Source: Anoplopoma fimbria (taxonomy: Eukaryota > Chordata > Actinopteri > Perciformes > Anoplopomatidae). From it: a DNA stretch of 64,000 nt. Shown here in pieces: positions 30,369 through 43,649 of the stretch. Each line of letters starts with the position of its first letter. Positions within the stretch are counted from its first letter, which is position 1. The stretch lies in contig NC_072469.1 in assembly GCF_027596085.1 (NCBI RefSeq), positions 21,104,781 to 21,168,780 of the forward strand, given 5' to 3'. The notes under the pieces were generated by a model, which was given only the letters and a program-made list of their open reading frames with translations, had not been told where the DNA came from and searched no databases. The position numbers were made by a program, and so were the translations under genes.

Positions 30369-30720
30369 ATGCACCGAACGTTGTTTGACAGGAGTTCAAC
30401 GCCATTTGGCGGCCTTTGTATTCCTTTAAAAACTAATTATATATGTGTGGGTAACTGGGGGTCGCATTGCACAACCCCTCTTCAAAACCAGCATCCACTT
30501 TGTTATCCTCTTCTTTTCTTTGGCAAACCAGCTAGAGGTGCACACGCCACCAACTGGACTGGAGTGTGGAACAAAACTGAAGAATGTTGTGCGTGCAGTC
30601 ATTGTGGTCACAAATTGTGGTCTGCTCGAGGGCATCCACTTAGGGTCCACACGGACCCTTGCAGACATGGTTGATGGCGACATTTCTGTCATACCGACCA
30701 CAGCAGACCTTTGCAAATAG
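30369..30720. other. Unassigned stretch open on both strands
   Basis: Overlapping frames of 91-101 codons are open on the plus strand, and one of 96 codons on the minus strand. Local GC is above that of the surrounding intron. No protein family is recognised, and no good splice or promoter signals flank it. It could be a piece of an old mobile element or a chance open region. Confidence 0.25.
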
Positions 30721-31556
30721 GGAAAGTATGAATAATCCTAAAGCCTGTGCATTCAAACCAGAGACGACTAAAACAACAACAACACAAGCTGTTAAACTTT
30801 TCTCAAACTTGTGGCCATTATTTATTAATATTGTCCTTTGCTTTGATGTTATTACCTCATGTAATGTAATGTTTTTTATTGAAACATAAAAAGGTTACAA
30901 AATGTGTAATAATCACATCGTTTAAACTCTAGAAATAGCCCATAAAGATAATTTGCTCATAGTTTGACCCATAAACACTTTAATAAATAAATATACTGTA
31001 GACTATGTCAACATATAGGTTCAAATATTATACCTTTTCTAAGTTTAGACTGTATCAATCTCCTCTGTTGCGTTTCAGCACCAGGGACGACACGCACACC
31101 TTCTACACGGATGTCTGTCTGAGAATAACTCCTACTCGTTAAGGTTGATGGATAATGAATTATGGGATTACTTTTCCTTAATTCATGGACTTGTGGGATT
31201 TTTGGTGTACATGGTAGCAGTCGAAGCATTTGGGTCAACATTACTCGCCAAAGCCTAACAATGCAATAAACAAAATACCACAATTCTGACATCTGATTCG
31301 CCCACATCCGGTTCTCTGATCCACAGATCCATTGTTGACGTAGAGAGGTGCTTATTAATGCCGGTTAGTCATTCGTGCCATCCTTTGCCTCCTTGTCTCC
31401 CCCCCCCTCATGATTCAAGCTCTCCTCCCCTCTCAGAGTTTCTCTCTGACAGCCAGAGCCTTGCATTCTGTGCTCTCCCTCCCTTTTCCCATCCTGCGAC
31501 ATCCTGAAGTGACTGCCAGTGTTAAACATTCATGAGCGTGATCAGCTTTCAGTAAA

Positions 31557-31582
31557 TGGGAGGGGAGGAGGGGAGGGGGGGC
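31557..31582 (+). other. G-rich run with quadruplex potential
   Basis: Four or more runs of three to seven G separated by one to four bases lie on the plus strand. This fits the usual G3+N1-7 quadruplex pattern. It sits in ncoa2 intron 2, so it would be present in the pre-mRNA. Confidence 0.6.
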
Positions 31583-34241
31583 GCCTGGCTCTTGGTTGCA
31601 CTCCGGCACTTTAGAGCCATTACCTTGCAGTGATTCTGGAGCTCATTAGTGAGACTTGGTAGCAGGCAAGGTGCATACCTCTTCTTTCTACTACGTCTAC
31701 AGCGGCTTGTTTGTGTGATTTTCAATAAAGCAGATTGGCCTCCAGTACTGAGTCACCAGATAACTAGGGGGTTTAAGTGTAATTTAGCTGACGGTGAAAA
31801 CTGGATAGCGCACACAAGTGGGCAACTGCTCGAGAGCAACTCGAGGAGAGAACTTTACTATACGCTAACTATAAGCATGCATACAGTATAATGTAATATT
31901 GGCTTTAGCAGTGACGTTTATGAGCACACAGTCTCTGAACAGTGACTCCTAAGGTCTACAGAACACAACGTCTCTGTGGAAAAAGGCCCATGACCTATTT
32001 TTTGTTTCCCTTTGTTTCCCCTCTTCCTTTACTGTCTCTACACTCTCATTCTCTCCCCAGCTTGCTCCCTCGTCATTGATCTGATTCCTCTGTAGGTTCT
32101 GAGTCACTCAAGTCTTGTTAAAATCAACCAAGATTCAAGGTGTCAAATTCACAGTGCTCTTAATCTCTTTCAATCCATCAACACATTCCTCCCTCCATCT
32201 CCCAATGCCTCCCCATTGACCCAAACCTAATATCAGAACATCTGGTTCAAGGTAATGGCAGCTGTCATCGAGGCCAGAGTTCAGTGCAGACCCCCACCTG
32301 AGTTGTGTTCCGTTTGAATTTGATATTGTTTTTAAAAACATGTTTGTCTTTAATACCATCTGACATGGTTCCAACATGTTTCTGTGTTCTTTGGCTCTCT
32401 CAGCACTTTTTTTTTTTCCTCACCCTCGCATATATTGAGATGTAAAGTGAGAGAATGCGATTTCCTCTGGGCTCCTACTCTGTCATGATTTCCTCTTCTG
32501 TGTGGGGAAAATGAATGGCCCATGTTGTGGCCCACTAGAAGCGTCTCTCTCTAGGGGCCCGTTGTGCCAAGAAGCCATGCAAGGACAGATTACACACCAT
32601 AGAGACATTGTTCAGGTCCCCACAGTGTTTTTTGCACTTTCTGAAAGAGCCCCCACCACCACCACCACCACCACCTGTTATTATAGTGCAGGAGACTTCA
32701 AACACTTCCCTATTAGTGTTTGATGTAATTTAATGCACAGTCATGCCCAGCACTTTCTTAGTTCCAGAAGCTCTGGGTGTGTCTTTATAATCAAAGCCCT
32801 GCTAACCCACATCATTACAGGAATGGCCCTCTCCCCCTTGGCAATCAGACGCAGATTTTTTTTTTTTCTTCCCCCTCCGCATCTGTTTTTTTCTCTCCCT
32901 TATACTATGACTGGAATTGGTGATTCAGTGTTTTTGAAGACCCCCTCCCCCCAGTGATTTGCATGTAGCTCGGCTGTGGTGTGGTTATGTCAGCTGGATT
33001 TCATTAAAGAATAACTGTCTAGTAAAAGAAGCTAAACCTGAATGTTAGAAGGGGGCGTCACAGCTTGACAGTGTGTTCGTTTTTAATGAACATTAGAAGT
33101 TTGACATAAACATTATTACCTTGTAAGGTGTATATGTTTATAGGTTTTCCATAATAAAGTAGACAAGGAGTGTATATCACAGTATGTAAAAATGTATGCA
33201 AAATCATATATCTAAAAGAAAAAAAAATATGAACCTGTCTGACATCGTTAGTTTGGGTCAGGGTTACACTACAAAAAATGTATAATGATGATCTGATAAT
33301 CTTGCCTGCATGAATATGCTTAAAGTCAACATGTGATAGTTGAATTATTTAAAAGAGGCCCTTGTAGTCACACCCAAGAAGTATTGCTTGATTGCTTAAA
33401 ATATCAATATATTCCCTTTTCTGTTCTTGTTACTTTTTTATTTTTTTGAAATAACTTGGTTATTTATTAGCATCGGGAATTTTACAACTTGTTTAAGTCT
33501 ACACCACGTTTTAAAATCAGCAATTGATTTCCCTGTTGCCATCAAAATTCGGAAAAGATCTACATATTTACGCCCATCCCAAATAGAGAAAATAAAAGTT
33601 CACATTGCAGCGAAGCAGCTCCACATTTGATAACTAAAGCAGACCGTGTATTCTTAGCATCATGTTTGTATGAAATTCTGAAATATGGACAATAGCTGGA
33701 TACTGACATCATGCCTGGTTTTGAGTCCCCATTCAGCCAACAGCACCACGTCACCATATCGTTGAGCATCACTGTTTAGCCAAACTCCACAGCTGGAAAA
33801 GTAAACTTGCCTGGCGATGTGTGTCCTCTTATGGGTGAAACATTGTGTCGTGTCATTCAGGCGGCCTCACAGCTGCAAGTGCAGGTAAAGGTTTAATTAG
33901 TTGTGCTTTTGAGGCATTTATTGCAGTCGGATACAGAGTGTCATGCACAGGTTGTACCAGCTGAGTTAGACAGGAAGAAACGTTGTCGTCTCCAGCTCTC
34001 CAGGCAACGAGAGCAGCAGCAGCAGCCCCTTGTTGTTCCTGCATTCCTACCTCGCCAGACTGGTTGGCTCCAGCTCCATCCTGGAGAGTCTGCTCTTGTG
34101 ACACCTAAGACATATGCAATGACACACTTATGATCACCTCCCTCAAGTGCACCTAGTGCTTTCAAAGTCAATTGATTTTTCAAACTTTAACTTGTGTCTT
34201 TATCAGTGTGTCCTTTTCTGTTTAAATGTATATCTCTAAGC

Positions 34242-34588
34242 TAAGGCTGAGCAATATATTGATATTATATCAATATTGTGATTCGAGGCTCGATATTGTT
34301 GGATAATGGATATCATAGATATTGGATATCATAATATAGCATAAGTGTTGTCTTTAGGCCTTTATTACAGTCAAGTGATGTCATTTTACCAGACTGTTGT
34401 AGCTGTTCTATTTTTTGCATTTACCCACTTAGTCATTATATCAACATTACTAATTATTATTTATCAAAAACAACCTGTACTGCGTAAAGCACCAATAACC
34501 AAACCTACAATATTGCGCAATACTGTTATTGATGTATTTGGTCAAAGAATATCCTGATATTTGATTTTCTCCGTATCACTCAGCCCTT
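34242..34588. mobile_element. hAT-like non-autonomous element (MITE)
   Basis: The left end TAAGGCTGAGCAATATATTG and the right end CCGTATCACTCAGCCCTT are imperfect inverted repeats of the CTAGGGCTGGGCAATAT type common in fish. The interior words CAGTCAAGTGATGTCATTTT and ACCCACTTAGTCATTATATC also match that family. It has no coding capacity. The hAT assignment is from memory. Confidence 0.65.
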
Positions 34589-35280
34589 CTGTCTGCATAC
34601 TATTGAGTCCTGATATCAAATTTCTGGTGCATCAACCTAATAAACAGGTTCAGATATTGGAAAATCGTCAATGTTGTTGTGCGGATGCAGCACTGTGCTT
34701 ATAACAGTGGTTTTCTGACTAATCCCTTGCTTTAGCCCCATGAGTCAGTCACACAGATAGACCTTGGTCAGGATGAAAACTTGTAATAAAGTGTTGAGTT
34801 CACACTGCCAGGGCCGACCTGTCAGCACACAAATATACAATTATGGTTGCCGTCTTATAAGTGTGTGTTTACGTGAGAGAGATTGGAAGAGAGGGGGAGA
34901 GTCTGGGTAGAGGTGTTTACTACACTTATGTAAGTGGGAACTTAAACTCGTCACAACTGCAAAGAGTCAAAACAACTGCACGGAAGGCTATCTGCTCCAA
35001 GAAACCTTGTGTTCCCAGCGTCATTTCCAGTCAGATCGTTGGTGTGTACTTTCCCAATGACCGTCCGCATGCCAGTGCTTTGCCAGCAACAGCAGGCAGT
35101 TGGCCAAACAAACTGTAGATAGCAGTTGTTACTTCCAAGTGTAAAATGAAACCCCCTTTTAAAAAAGTTTTTTTCACACGGATGTTTTGCTGTATATTTC
35201 CAACATTTTTGAAGATTTTCTGTTTACCCTTCTCTCTTTACCCTTTTTTTTTTTTTAACCATCAATCCTAATAGCTTTGT

Positions 35281-35284
<4 letters not shown>

Positions 35285-35314
<30 letters not shown>
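35285..35314. repeat. Poly(T) tract
   Basis: An uninterrupted run of about 30 T in ncoa2 intron 2, with a shorter T run about 35 bases upstream. Confidence 0.9.
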
Positions 35315-35321
<7 letters not shown>

Positions 35322-36389
35322 TTATTTACAATTTGCTTGCTTTCATTCATGCTACTTGTGTGAACAGTGGTTACACACCGTCTAACATAGGTTAGCTTGC
35401 AATGACTGATGGGCCATATGTCTCAACTTACAGTACTAATGACCTAAATGAGCTGACAGCCTGATGAACTGCAAACTCGGTATATGCCCTCCAGAATATG
35501 ACAATCAGTTCAACATATAATGAATTCAGTTACCCAACCCCCACTTACCCTCTATCGCTCTGAGTCAATGATATCTGCACACAGCACAGGTGCACCAATG
35601 GATGTCTCTTCTGCATGCATGGATTTCTGCTCAGCCTTATCAACCACATTACCACAGTTTTTTCTTTTTCTTTTTCAATGTCGCTGTCCGCATGCTAGTT
35701 AAAGCTAATGCTAGCTCAGTCTTGAGTTGATGTAGCAATAAAATGTAATTTTAGTTTCTTTAAATGCTTTTCCGTTGTTGTAGTGTTTTCCTTCATAACA
35801 CTCCTTCAACCACATTTTAAGGTTTTTAAATGTTGACATTAGAAAGTTCCTCTTTAGGAGGGTTAAAGAGCTGTGGTGCACACAGCTGTGAACTGTGATT
35901 GAGCTGTGTTTTCCTGTCGTCTTTACAGCCTCTTAGCTGTGTCAGACACGGCTTTAAATTGTTCTCGGTTTCCCTTTTTAAATTGCTCAGTTTAACGATG
36001 TTAAATTGGTTGTTGTGCTTTTCTTTTGCAATCGTGAGGTGGCAGAAGTGTGAGTGAATAATTTATATGCATGTGTCCTACTGAAGGTAGATTGGTAGAC
36101 AGGCGTGATCATGGGCTAAGCTCAGACTTATTAGATTTGTTTTGAACAACAATGGATGTTATTTCTTTTAAGAGGAAAAATAAACATGTTCCACAGAACA
36201 AGATGTGGAAAGAGATGACATTATCTGTCCTTAACACAAAAAAATGAAGATGGGATAGTGGGGGTTTCTGGCACGACTTGTAGAAGATAAACAATTATAA
36301 TAACATTAAAGTTGGTCAGTATACTTTTAGTGTTGCTGGAGTTTTGACCTCGTTAAACACAAAACATAAAAGCAGCATGCTACCATTCA

Positions 36390-36760
36390 CTTATGCTTTA
36401 TTTCCACTGCATGGTTCAGCTTGACTCAATTCACTTTTTGGTATCTGGTCCTTTTCTCTATTTTGTTTTCCACTGCGATGTAGGCAGGATTCTCAGCTGA
36501 TCTCCATGGCAACACCGTATAAAACTTTTGTGAAATCTACAACACAACACTTGCTTAATCCTTTCACCGACCACCAAGTAGAGGAACGTCTGCACTTCAA
36601 CAATTGTACGGCATAATTTACAGATTTGCCAGATGCCATTTGATGCCATTGGAATTGCGGCATGAGTTCCAGACTCAATGTGTCGTTTTAGAGACTTAGC
36701 GAGACGGCTTGAGCTTTTTTCAAAGAGAAACTTTAGACCCCTTGTGGCCACTGTTGATAG
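36390..36760. repeat. Possible decayed DNA-transposon copy
   Basis: TTTCCACTGCATGGTTCAGC followed by TTGACTCAATTCACTTTTTG resembles the start of a common fish element with a TTTTCCACTGCATGGTACC end. The other end is not clear, so limits are approximate and the call is tentative. Confidence 0.3.
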
Positions 36761-38663
36761 TTAACTCGTTGACACAGCACTGTAGAGTAAGTGCTAACAC
36801 CAGTGCCCAACTGTTTATATCTGCCCAGAGATCCAGGGCATTATTTAAGAGCAGCGATCCCTCGCTAGTCTTCCAATGTGAAGACCGGACACCCCCAGCA
36901 ACAAAAATGGCCTGCAAGCCCTCTTGCCAGGCAGTCTGACTGTCTGTGTTGGTGTCATTGAGACGTGCCCGGTACTTCCAGTCTCTCTTCTTTTTTCTTT
37001 TTTTTTGTATCAACGTACACTGACCCATCATTACTGCCATGTCAAGGAGACGAAGGCAACCAATCATACCGAGCCCAGCGGGACAAGCACAACCAATCAG
37101 GTCTGGAATCCCCATGGTAACTTGTGCTGGAAAGCCCAGGCACAACCAATAGAAACGGAGAGTACCACTTAGCTCAGAGAGTTTTAATAGCCTGTTTCTG
37201 TTGTCATTAATAAAAGCACACAACCTCTGCTACAGAGAATGTTATAATTTCAGTGGAGAGCACAGTGCCACCCTGTTGCAATTCAAGGGAGCATAATGCA
37301 AGGACACGTGCACGGTGACATTTGCGTTCATTACTTTCCCATACACTGTACCGGGACCCAAGTCACTTGTCAACAGAACGATGGAAATGTGTTTTACCCT
37401 TCAGAGTCTCCTCTGCCTCGCTAGCCACCACTGCTTTGACTTCATCCATTTAAACACAGAACCTACCATTAGCTTAAAGTAGGTCACTCAAGGCCAGGAG
37501 GGAGCCAGACTCAAGTTTGCATGGTCACTAGCTCCCCTTTTAGTTTAGCCTGCTGCTGCTAAGCTATGCTATTCCTCTCTGCTCTACACTGTGCTGTGCT
37601 GTACTCTGTTATGCATTATGTAATGGCCGAGCAGTGAGCGGTGTTTGTCACCCGTTTCCATGGTTTGAGTGGCCGAGAGTGTATCACAGCACAGCCTGCC
37701 CCAACCTTGTGCATTGTGCTTGGGGGCCAAACTTTCTTTTTACTCTCTAGGTTTCGTTTTCAGTCAGTCTGTCGTAATCTTTCAGTCCCTCTGTAACCTT
37801 ATTATAGCAAAAGGCTGCAGATCATACATCTTGCAAGAATATATATCTTTTTTTCATGCATATATATTGAAACGTTTGTTTTGGAATAAGACAAGTGTTC
37901 ACATCTTCTATGCAGCAGATGTGGTCCTATATTGAACTCCAAGTCCATTATCTACCATCAAATTTTGGTGCAGATGATGTCAGTAATTAATAACACATTA
38001 CTTTGATCAATAATTAATTGTCTTTCATTAAGTAGCATTAAGTTCAGCCTGTGCTGACTTGTGGGGTAAGAGGAGGAGCAGAATAAAATATAGGTTGGTA
38101 TGGATGCTCAACATCTACTCTAGGACAAGTCTCCAAAGGCTCTCGAGTTGTTGTGAATATCTCTACATTGATTTGGATTAGGAACGCAACATGAATTCGT
38201 ACTATAACCTTTTAGCATTAAATTGCAGAGGAAGCCCTCAGCCAGCTTGTCACTTTAAATCGCACAAGTCTCACAACATGAATTGCTACTTAAGATCTCA
38301 TGCGCTGTGGCCTGATTTCAGAAAGAGCAGACAAGATATTATTGTTACATTTCATTTTTGAGTGACTTAGAAATCACTACAGGTAAAGCAATCTCAGAGG
38401 TACTCGGTAAACACGGACACATTTCGCGATCATAAACCCGCTCTGCTCTTACTGTGGGCTTTGCCTGGTATCGTGTAACGAATGGGCTTTTCTTGGTACA
38501 CGGTTGAGCGCGCAGTCTGGTGCTGTGGGCAAAGCGCCGTGTTCTCATTTCAGTGTCTCTAGGGAGAGCTGCACCATCAGAGAGAAATGATTGAATCTCT
38601 TTCTCCGCTCCATTTTCACTCATTTCTCCCGGAGTGGATCAACCTGTGCCCCCAGCGCAGGAT

Positions 38664-38666
<3 letters not shown>

Positions 38667-38706
<40 letters not shown>
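38667..38706. repeat. (GT)n microsatellite
   Basis: An interrupted GT run about 160 bases before the first ncoa2 coding exon. Confidence 0.85.
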
Positions 38707-38823
38707 TGTATGCAGATGTTGGCATGCTCACAATTCTACAGTATATAAGTGGTTTCCACATAATTCTGATTTGAAGTTTGCAGTAAATCCATCGAATTTC
38801 TTATGTATGTGTTTTCTCTGTGT

Positions 38824-38827
<4 letters not shown>

Positions 38828-38863
<36 letters not shown>
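38828..38863 (+). repeat. 36-base poly(T) used as polypyrimidine tract
   Basis: An unbroken T run directly joined to the AG acceptor of the ncoa2 exon that carries the start codon. It is unusually long for a splice acceptor tract. Confidence 0.9.
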
Positions 38864-38865
<2 letters not shown>

Positions 38866-38884
38866 GCGCTGATATGCATTGAGG

Positions 38885-41800
38885 ATGAGTGGAGTCGGTG
38901 AAAACCCATCTGACCCTGCCAGGGCAGAGTCACGAAAACGCAAAGAATGTTCTGCCGAACTTCTGGGACCCAGGTAAGACTTCAACACCTCAAGCCAATG
39001 GTTAGATTTCTCCCACAGGAAGACATTTCCACTTGATTTAATTGAGTACACTAGAAACGCGACGAGAAAGGTATGAGGGGAAATGCACTCATTTTCACAC
39101 AGCAATTGTCAGGTTCAGACGTCAGTGTTTTTTTCACAAGTGTGTGGTCACGAAATTCCTTTTAACAACCACTGCTTTGTAAAATTGCCAAACCATTTAT
39201 TACCCATTAAACAAAGGTGATGTCAGAGTTTTTAAGATGGTAAGAATTAGAACCAAGCTCCAGCCACTTATAAAGTATTTTACACTCACATTCTAGTAGT
39301 TACCAGGAATGGCTGTATGCTATTGTGGCTGCTCACCCTGGAGCACTGTTACAGTCTGTACAATAAATCTGCATAATTCATCTGTATACAAGCATTAAAC
39401 AATGAGGGTTTTCTTTATTGATGTTGTGCTCCATGTTGGCATAATGAAGAGGCCTAGAGATATTTTTCAAGCCATATGGAGAATAACTGACCCTAGCCTT
39501 ATCCTTCTTCTGACTCCTCTCCATGCCAAGGTTTGCAGTGAATGTTGTGTCGTTGCTGTCATTTGGCAGCTTTGACAACGGAAGGGCTCTTCAGTCATGT
39601 CAAGAGATGTGTGCGGACACTCATCTGTTGTGTAGTTTTATAAATGGATCTTCCTTTCCTGCTTTAGGTTCTTCCTTACAGCCCATTCATTCTGTTATTG
39701 TGATATAATTACTCTTTTAAATACATGTGTTTTAACCACACTTTAAGCCTATTTTTCATGCTTTTACTCACTCCTGCTGTAACCATCTTCTTCATTGCTT
39801 TTTCCTCACCCCTGTCTTTTTTTTTTTTTTGTCTCTGTAGTCCAAAGCGGAGCAACGAGAAACGCAACCGCGAGCACGAGAACAAATACATCGAAGAGCT
39901 CGCCGAGCTGATCTTTGCCAACTTCAACGACATCGACAACTTCAATGTCAAGCCTGACAAATGTGCAATCCTGAAGGAAACTGTGAAACAGATCAGACAG
40001 ATAAAGGAGCAAGGTACAACCTCTAATGATTTTCGACACATTGTCTATGTCGGTTGCAGAAAAAGTCAAGGTGATGGGTCCCAAGCAGAGCAACAGTGAA
40101 AGGAATACCATTACCGTTTAGCTGGTTGCTTTTTCTGAAGCATTTATCTCACATTATCTTTTCATCTACAGTCTTTCGTCTCAGTTGCTATGACCGACCT
40201 ACATTTAAAACCTAGTCTAAGTGAATAGCAACAAATGGATCTAACACTGGTTTGAATTAAAGCTACTTATGCTGAGAAGAAGGTGCTACAATATCATGGA
40301 TATGCTTAGGATGTGGTTGTGTTTGCAAGGCTCCAATATAACCACAAGTGCCACAGGTGGCACTGTGTTGGCAGGAGCATCAGATTTGATGCCATAAATA
40401 TTATAGTTTGGGATCTGTTCCACACACAATAATTGATGTTGTTATTAAGGAGCAGCACATGTGATTTAATGTTCCCTCCATCACTTCATCATGTGGATGA
40501 ACCAAAGCAGTTTTTTTTTTGGCTGCTGGTCTTTCCCCACTTCTCTCCTGAGCCAGAACATCAGGCAAATGGATCAGCCTGTTCAGTTGCACTTGCCAGC
40601 TTCTCCTTTTTAGTACTATTTTGCAATTAGTTGAGGTCTGTGTTTTTACTTTTTTTCATGTTGGATTTAACAAACCAACATCAATGGTCTAATCATTTGT
40701 TAATTCTTCTTATAGGTCCAAACATAGCAATAAAAGTTGTAGCTTTCCTTACGAAAACATTAAAGCTGATATTAAACTGTGAATAAGCTTGTGCAGTGTT
40801 ATGCAAAGAAAAGAAAGCGGCTGAGTGACGGGTAGACAAAGAGTGGCCCACTCAAGGTATACATGAATCAGACCGACTGATGATGTCAACTAGTTTTATG
40901 TGACTCACAGAGCCAAGCGTTGTGTAATGGTGAGTAATGTGATGCAAAAATCACACACAAACTCTGGCTACCGTCTGACCGTCACTCCCCCACTCTACTG
41001 TCTTATTCCATACTCCGTCCCTCCCTCCTTTCCTCACTCTCGTTTTTCTTTTTGCACTAGGCTAGAGTAACATCCCCTGCCTGTGTCTAAAGGCATGGTT
41101 GTGTTTGTACAGCAACCACTGAGGAGGAGGGCTAAACAGTCCTGCTTTTCTGCTCCAGCAATAGACACACTTTTTATAGCTAACACAGAGAGCTTCACCT
41201 CATCGTGCATGCTTCAGAGGGGCATCAATTAAAGTAGTCATCTGTTTTTCTTGTCCCACTTGTTGTTGAGCTAGAAATGCACTGAAAGCTCACGTAGATG
41301 TCTTTATGCTCAGTCTATATTACATCATGTCACCACCACCACCATGTGTTCTTTTCATTGCACATCATCTGCCATCTGTTTAGTATTGTTTGTAGTGCAT
41401 AATCTCTCTTTCTATAGGCTTGTTATTGTTCCCCCCCCCCGAAAGCATCATTACTGTGTGAAAGATTTTCGTAGTTTATGGTGACGGTACTGAATGTATT
41501 AAATTACACAAATGTGACTTAATAATTCTCACTGATCGGTGTCACATCCCGGCAGAGGACATGCAATGCAGCGATGATGGCCTTTCGAAAGAGTGGCCTC
41601 CTACTGAAAGCTGTTAATTCATCCCTGTTTGTTCCTCTCATGCTGTCTGCACACATTTCCCCTAATTGAAATCAGGGATGGAGTTCTGTTCTTTCGCCCC
41701 CCCGTTTACATCTTGTTGCTTATTGATAGACATTATGTTGAGTTATATCTTTATAGAGCTTATAAAATAAGGGCAGCAACAAGAGTTTTACAACTTCCTT

Positions 41801-43649
41801 TTCACTCTTTAACTGCTCGTTCGTGCCAACACAGCTTTCGTAGACCGAATGGTAACATATACTGTAGCTACAACTTATAGATAGCCAAGTACAATATTTG
41901 TATTCACTGTAAATGTGTGAGAAATGTCCAAATACACTACTATGTAAAATAAGAGAGAAAAGAACAGAGTATATGGCAAATGTCTTGGCAGTTATAGATT
42001 AGGTAGCGGACATGACCCTTATAAATAATCAGTTCCTCCCTCTATCTGTGGCACAGTTCTGCAGAGGGACGGAGAGCCAGTGAGGGCTTCACTGACATTG
42101 AGTGATGGGTCTGTACCCAGGGCAGCTGTGCTGGTATACTGGGCCCCGCTGGGCCTGGAGAGGTCCTGCTGATGCACACATCATTAATGCTGAAAGAGAT
42201 GAATGTGGGTCTGTGCGGTGCTGCACGAGCCCACAGAGGGGAAACCTGCATTTGTGTCCGTGTTCACACATCTACACCCCCCCCCCCCCCCCAAAAAAAA
42301 AAAAAAGGAGGACATGATTTTGTTTGCTTTTCACCACAACATTCTCTCACCATATGGTCAGCCCTCTTCTTGGCATGGTGCGACAGTTAAATGTGTCCCC
42401 CCCCCAAACAGCCCACTCATATTCCGCCTCTCATCATCATCTCCAAAAGTAGGGCAGCCTACGCTCTGAACATAAGGCTTCTCTGCATGGTTATTAACCC
42501 AATCACTCACATGGACAAATGCACAGCACCATAGTGCAGGTACAGGAGCTTTCAGGATACTCTTGATATTCACTCCTAAGTACCGGTAAACACAATAAGT
42601 ACATTACAAGGTTTGTTGCTGCACCTTTTAAATTCACAGCACAATCAACTATGTTCATCATGTTGAAACATCATTGTGCAGCAAGTTGTCAAGGTCCAGT
42701 TTTGGTAACATTATACACCATAAGTACCTCTTTGCAAAAGTCATACTCTCTGTATACATACTTGGTAATCCAATAGGAGTATGCGGTCACAAGGAGACAC
42801 TGCCAGCTAAGTTATTTGAGAAAGGCAGTCCAGTTCTAAATGTTTATGACATTGTGAAATCACTATCTTAGATCTCTGCTCAAATTGCTGCGCCAAAATA
42901 CCAGAACCAGGTTAAAGATTAAACCAGTGTTTTGCAAAGAAATTTACTCTCAAGGTATCTTTAATAAAAATTAAAATAAATCCTTCTATTCTGTTACTTA
43001 ATTAATAATTAACCGCAAATCGTAAAAGGGTTTATGGTCAACTCTTTGGGTTAGCCTTTGCCGCTTGACAACATAGTAACAACTTGCTACTCTATTGGGA
43101 GTATGAGTTGTTTACACTCTGTGTCTTCATAATAGCCTTTTTTTTCTTTTTTAACAATGTAATCCATCCAGTGGCTGCCACCAGCGTGGCAGCCGCGTGC
43201 TCTGACACAGTCCTTTACAACAACCTTTCACTCTGCTCGCTGCTCACTGCTTGGGTTTAAGCCATGGCAGCATGTTTTTACAATGGGACAAAATGTGTTT
43301 GCTTCCTAGCCGCAAAGATACTTGTTTAAAGTCTTGTCAACAAGTGACCCCTTTGAAGTATGTGGGTTTGACCTGCATTTTGTGTTATGTAGTTTTGTCC
43401 CCCATGACAACAGATTATTGTCACCTAGTATAACTTAAAAGGAGGTTTATGTAAGATTTCTTAAAATGAAGATCTATTTTCTCTTGAATCAGTCTTTTGT
43501 CTTGTTTGCCTCTAAACTTTTGTCATTGACTTTTCCTTTCAACAGAAAAAGCTGCAGCAGCGAATGAGGAGGAGGTACAGAAGGCCGATGTCTCATCAAC
43601 AGGCCAAAGTGTGATTGACAAAGATGCCTTGGGACCAATGATGCTGGAG
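38885..43649 (+). CDS. ncoa2: ncoa2 coding exons 1-3: start and bHLH region
   Basis: Exons 38885-38973, 39841-40013 and 43546-43649 encode residues 1-122. The first holds the basic KRKE stretch. The second holds the helix-loop-helix ([20 protein letters not shown] to [12 protein letters not shown]). The third holds [20 protein letters not shown] and reaches the PAS boundary. The donor of the second exon is GTACAA, weak at its last positions, so some read-through or a shift there is conceivable. An 18-base leader (38866-38884) precedes the ATG in its exon. Confidence 0.95.

Larger units (their letters stand above)
28863..38865 (+). other. ncoa2: ncoa2 intron 2 (10 kb)
   Basis: It contains a G-rich run (31557-31582), a MITE (34242-34588), a decayed repeat near 36390-36760, poly(T) and (GT)n tracts, and an unexplained stretch with open frames on both strands (30369-30720). 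It ends in an extreme 36-base T tract. No further exon or RNA gene is supported. Confidence 0.75.
40014..43545 (+). other. ncoa2: ncoa2 intron 4
   Basis: A 3.5-kb intron. It contains a C16/A14 homopolymer junction at 42277-42306, a C run near 41431-41440 and a perfect 9-bp-arm hairpin at 43173-43194. No gene or recognised mobile element was seen. Confidence 0.75.

Noticed and set aside
39378..39578. Minus-strand open frame in ncoa2 intron 3
   Set aside because: It is short, has no similarity to a known protein and no promoter or splice support.
40014..40099. Extension of the bHLH exon frame beyond 40013
   Set aside because: It is read-through into the intron. The next exon at 43546 restores the conserved EKAAAAN sequence in phase.
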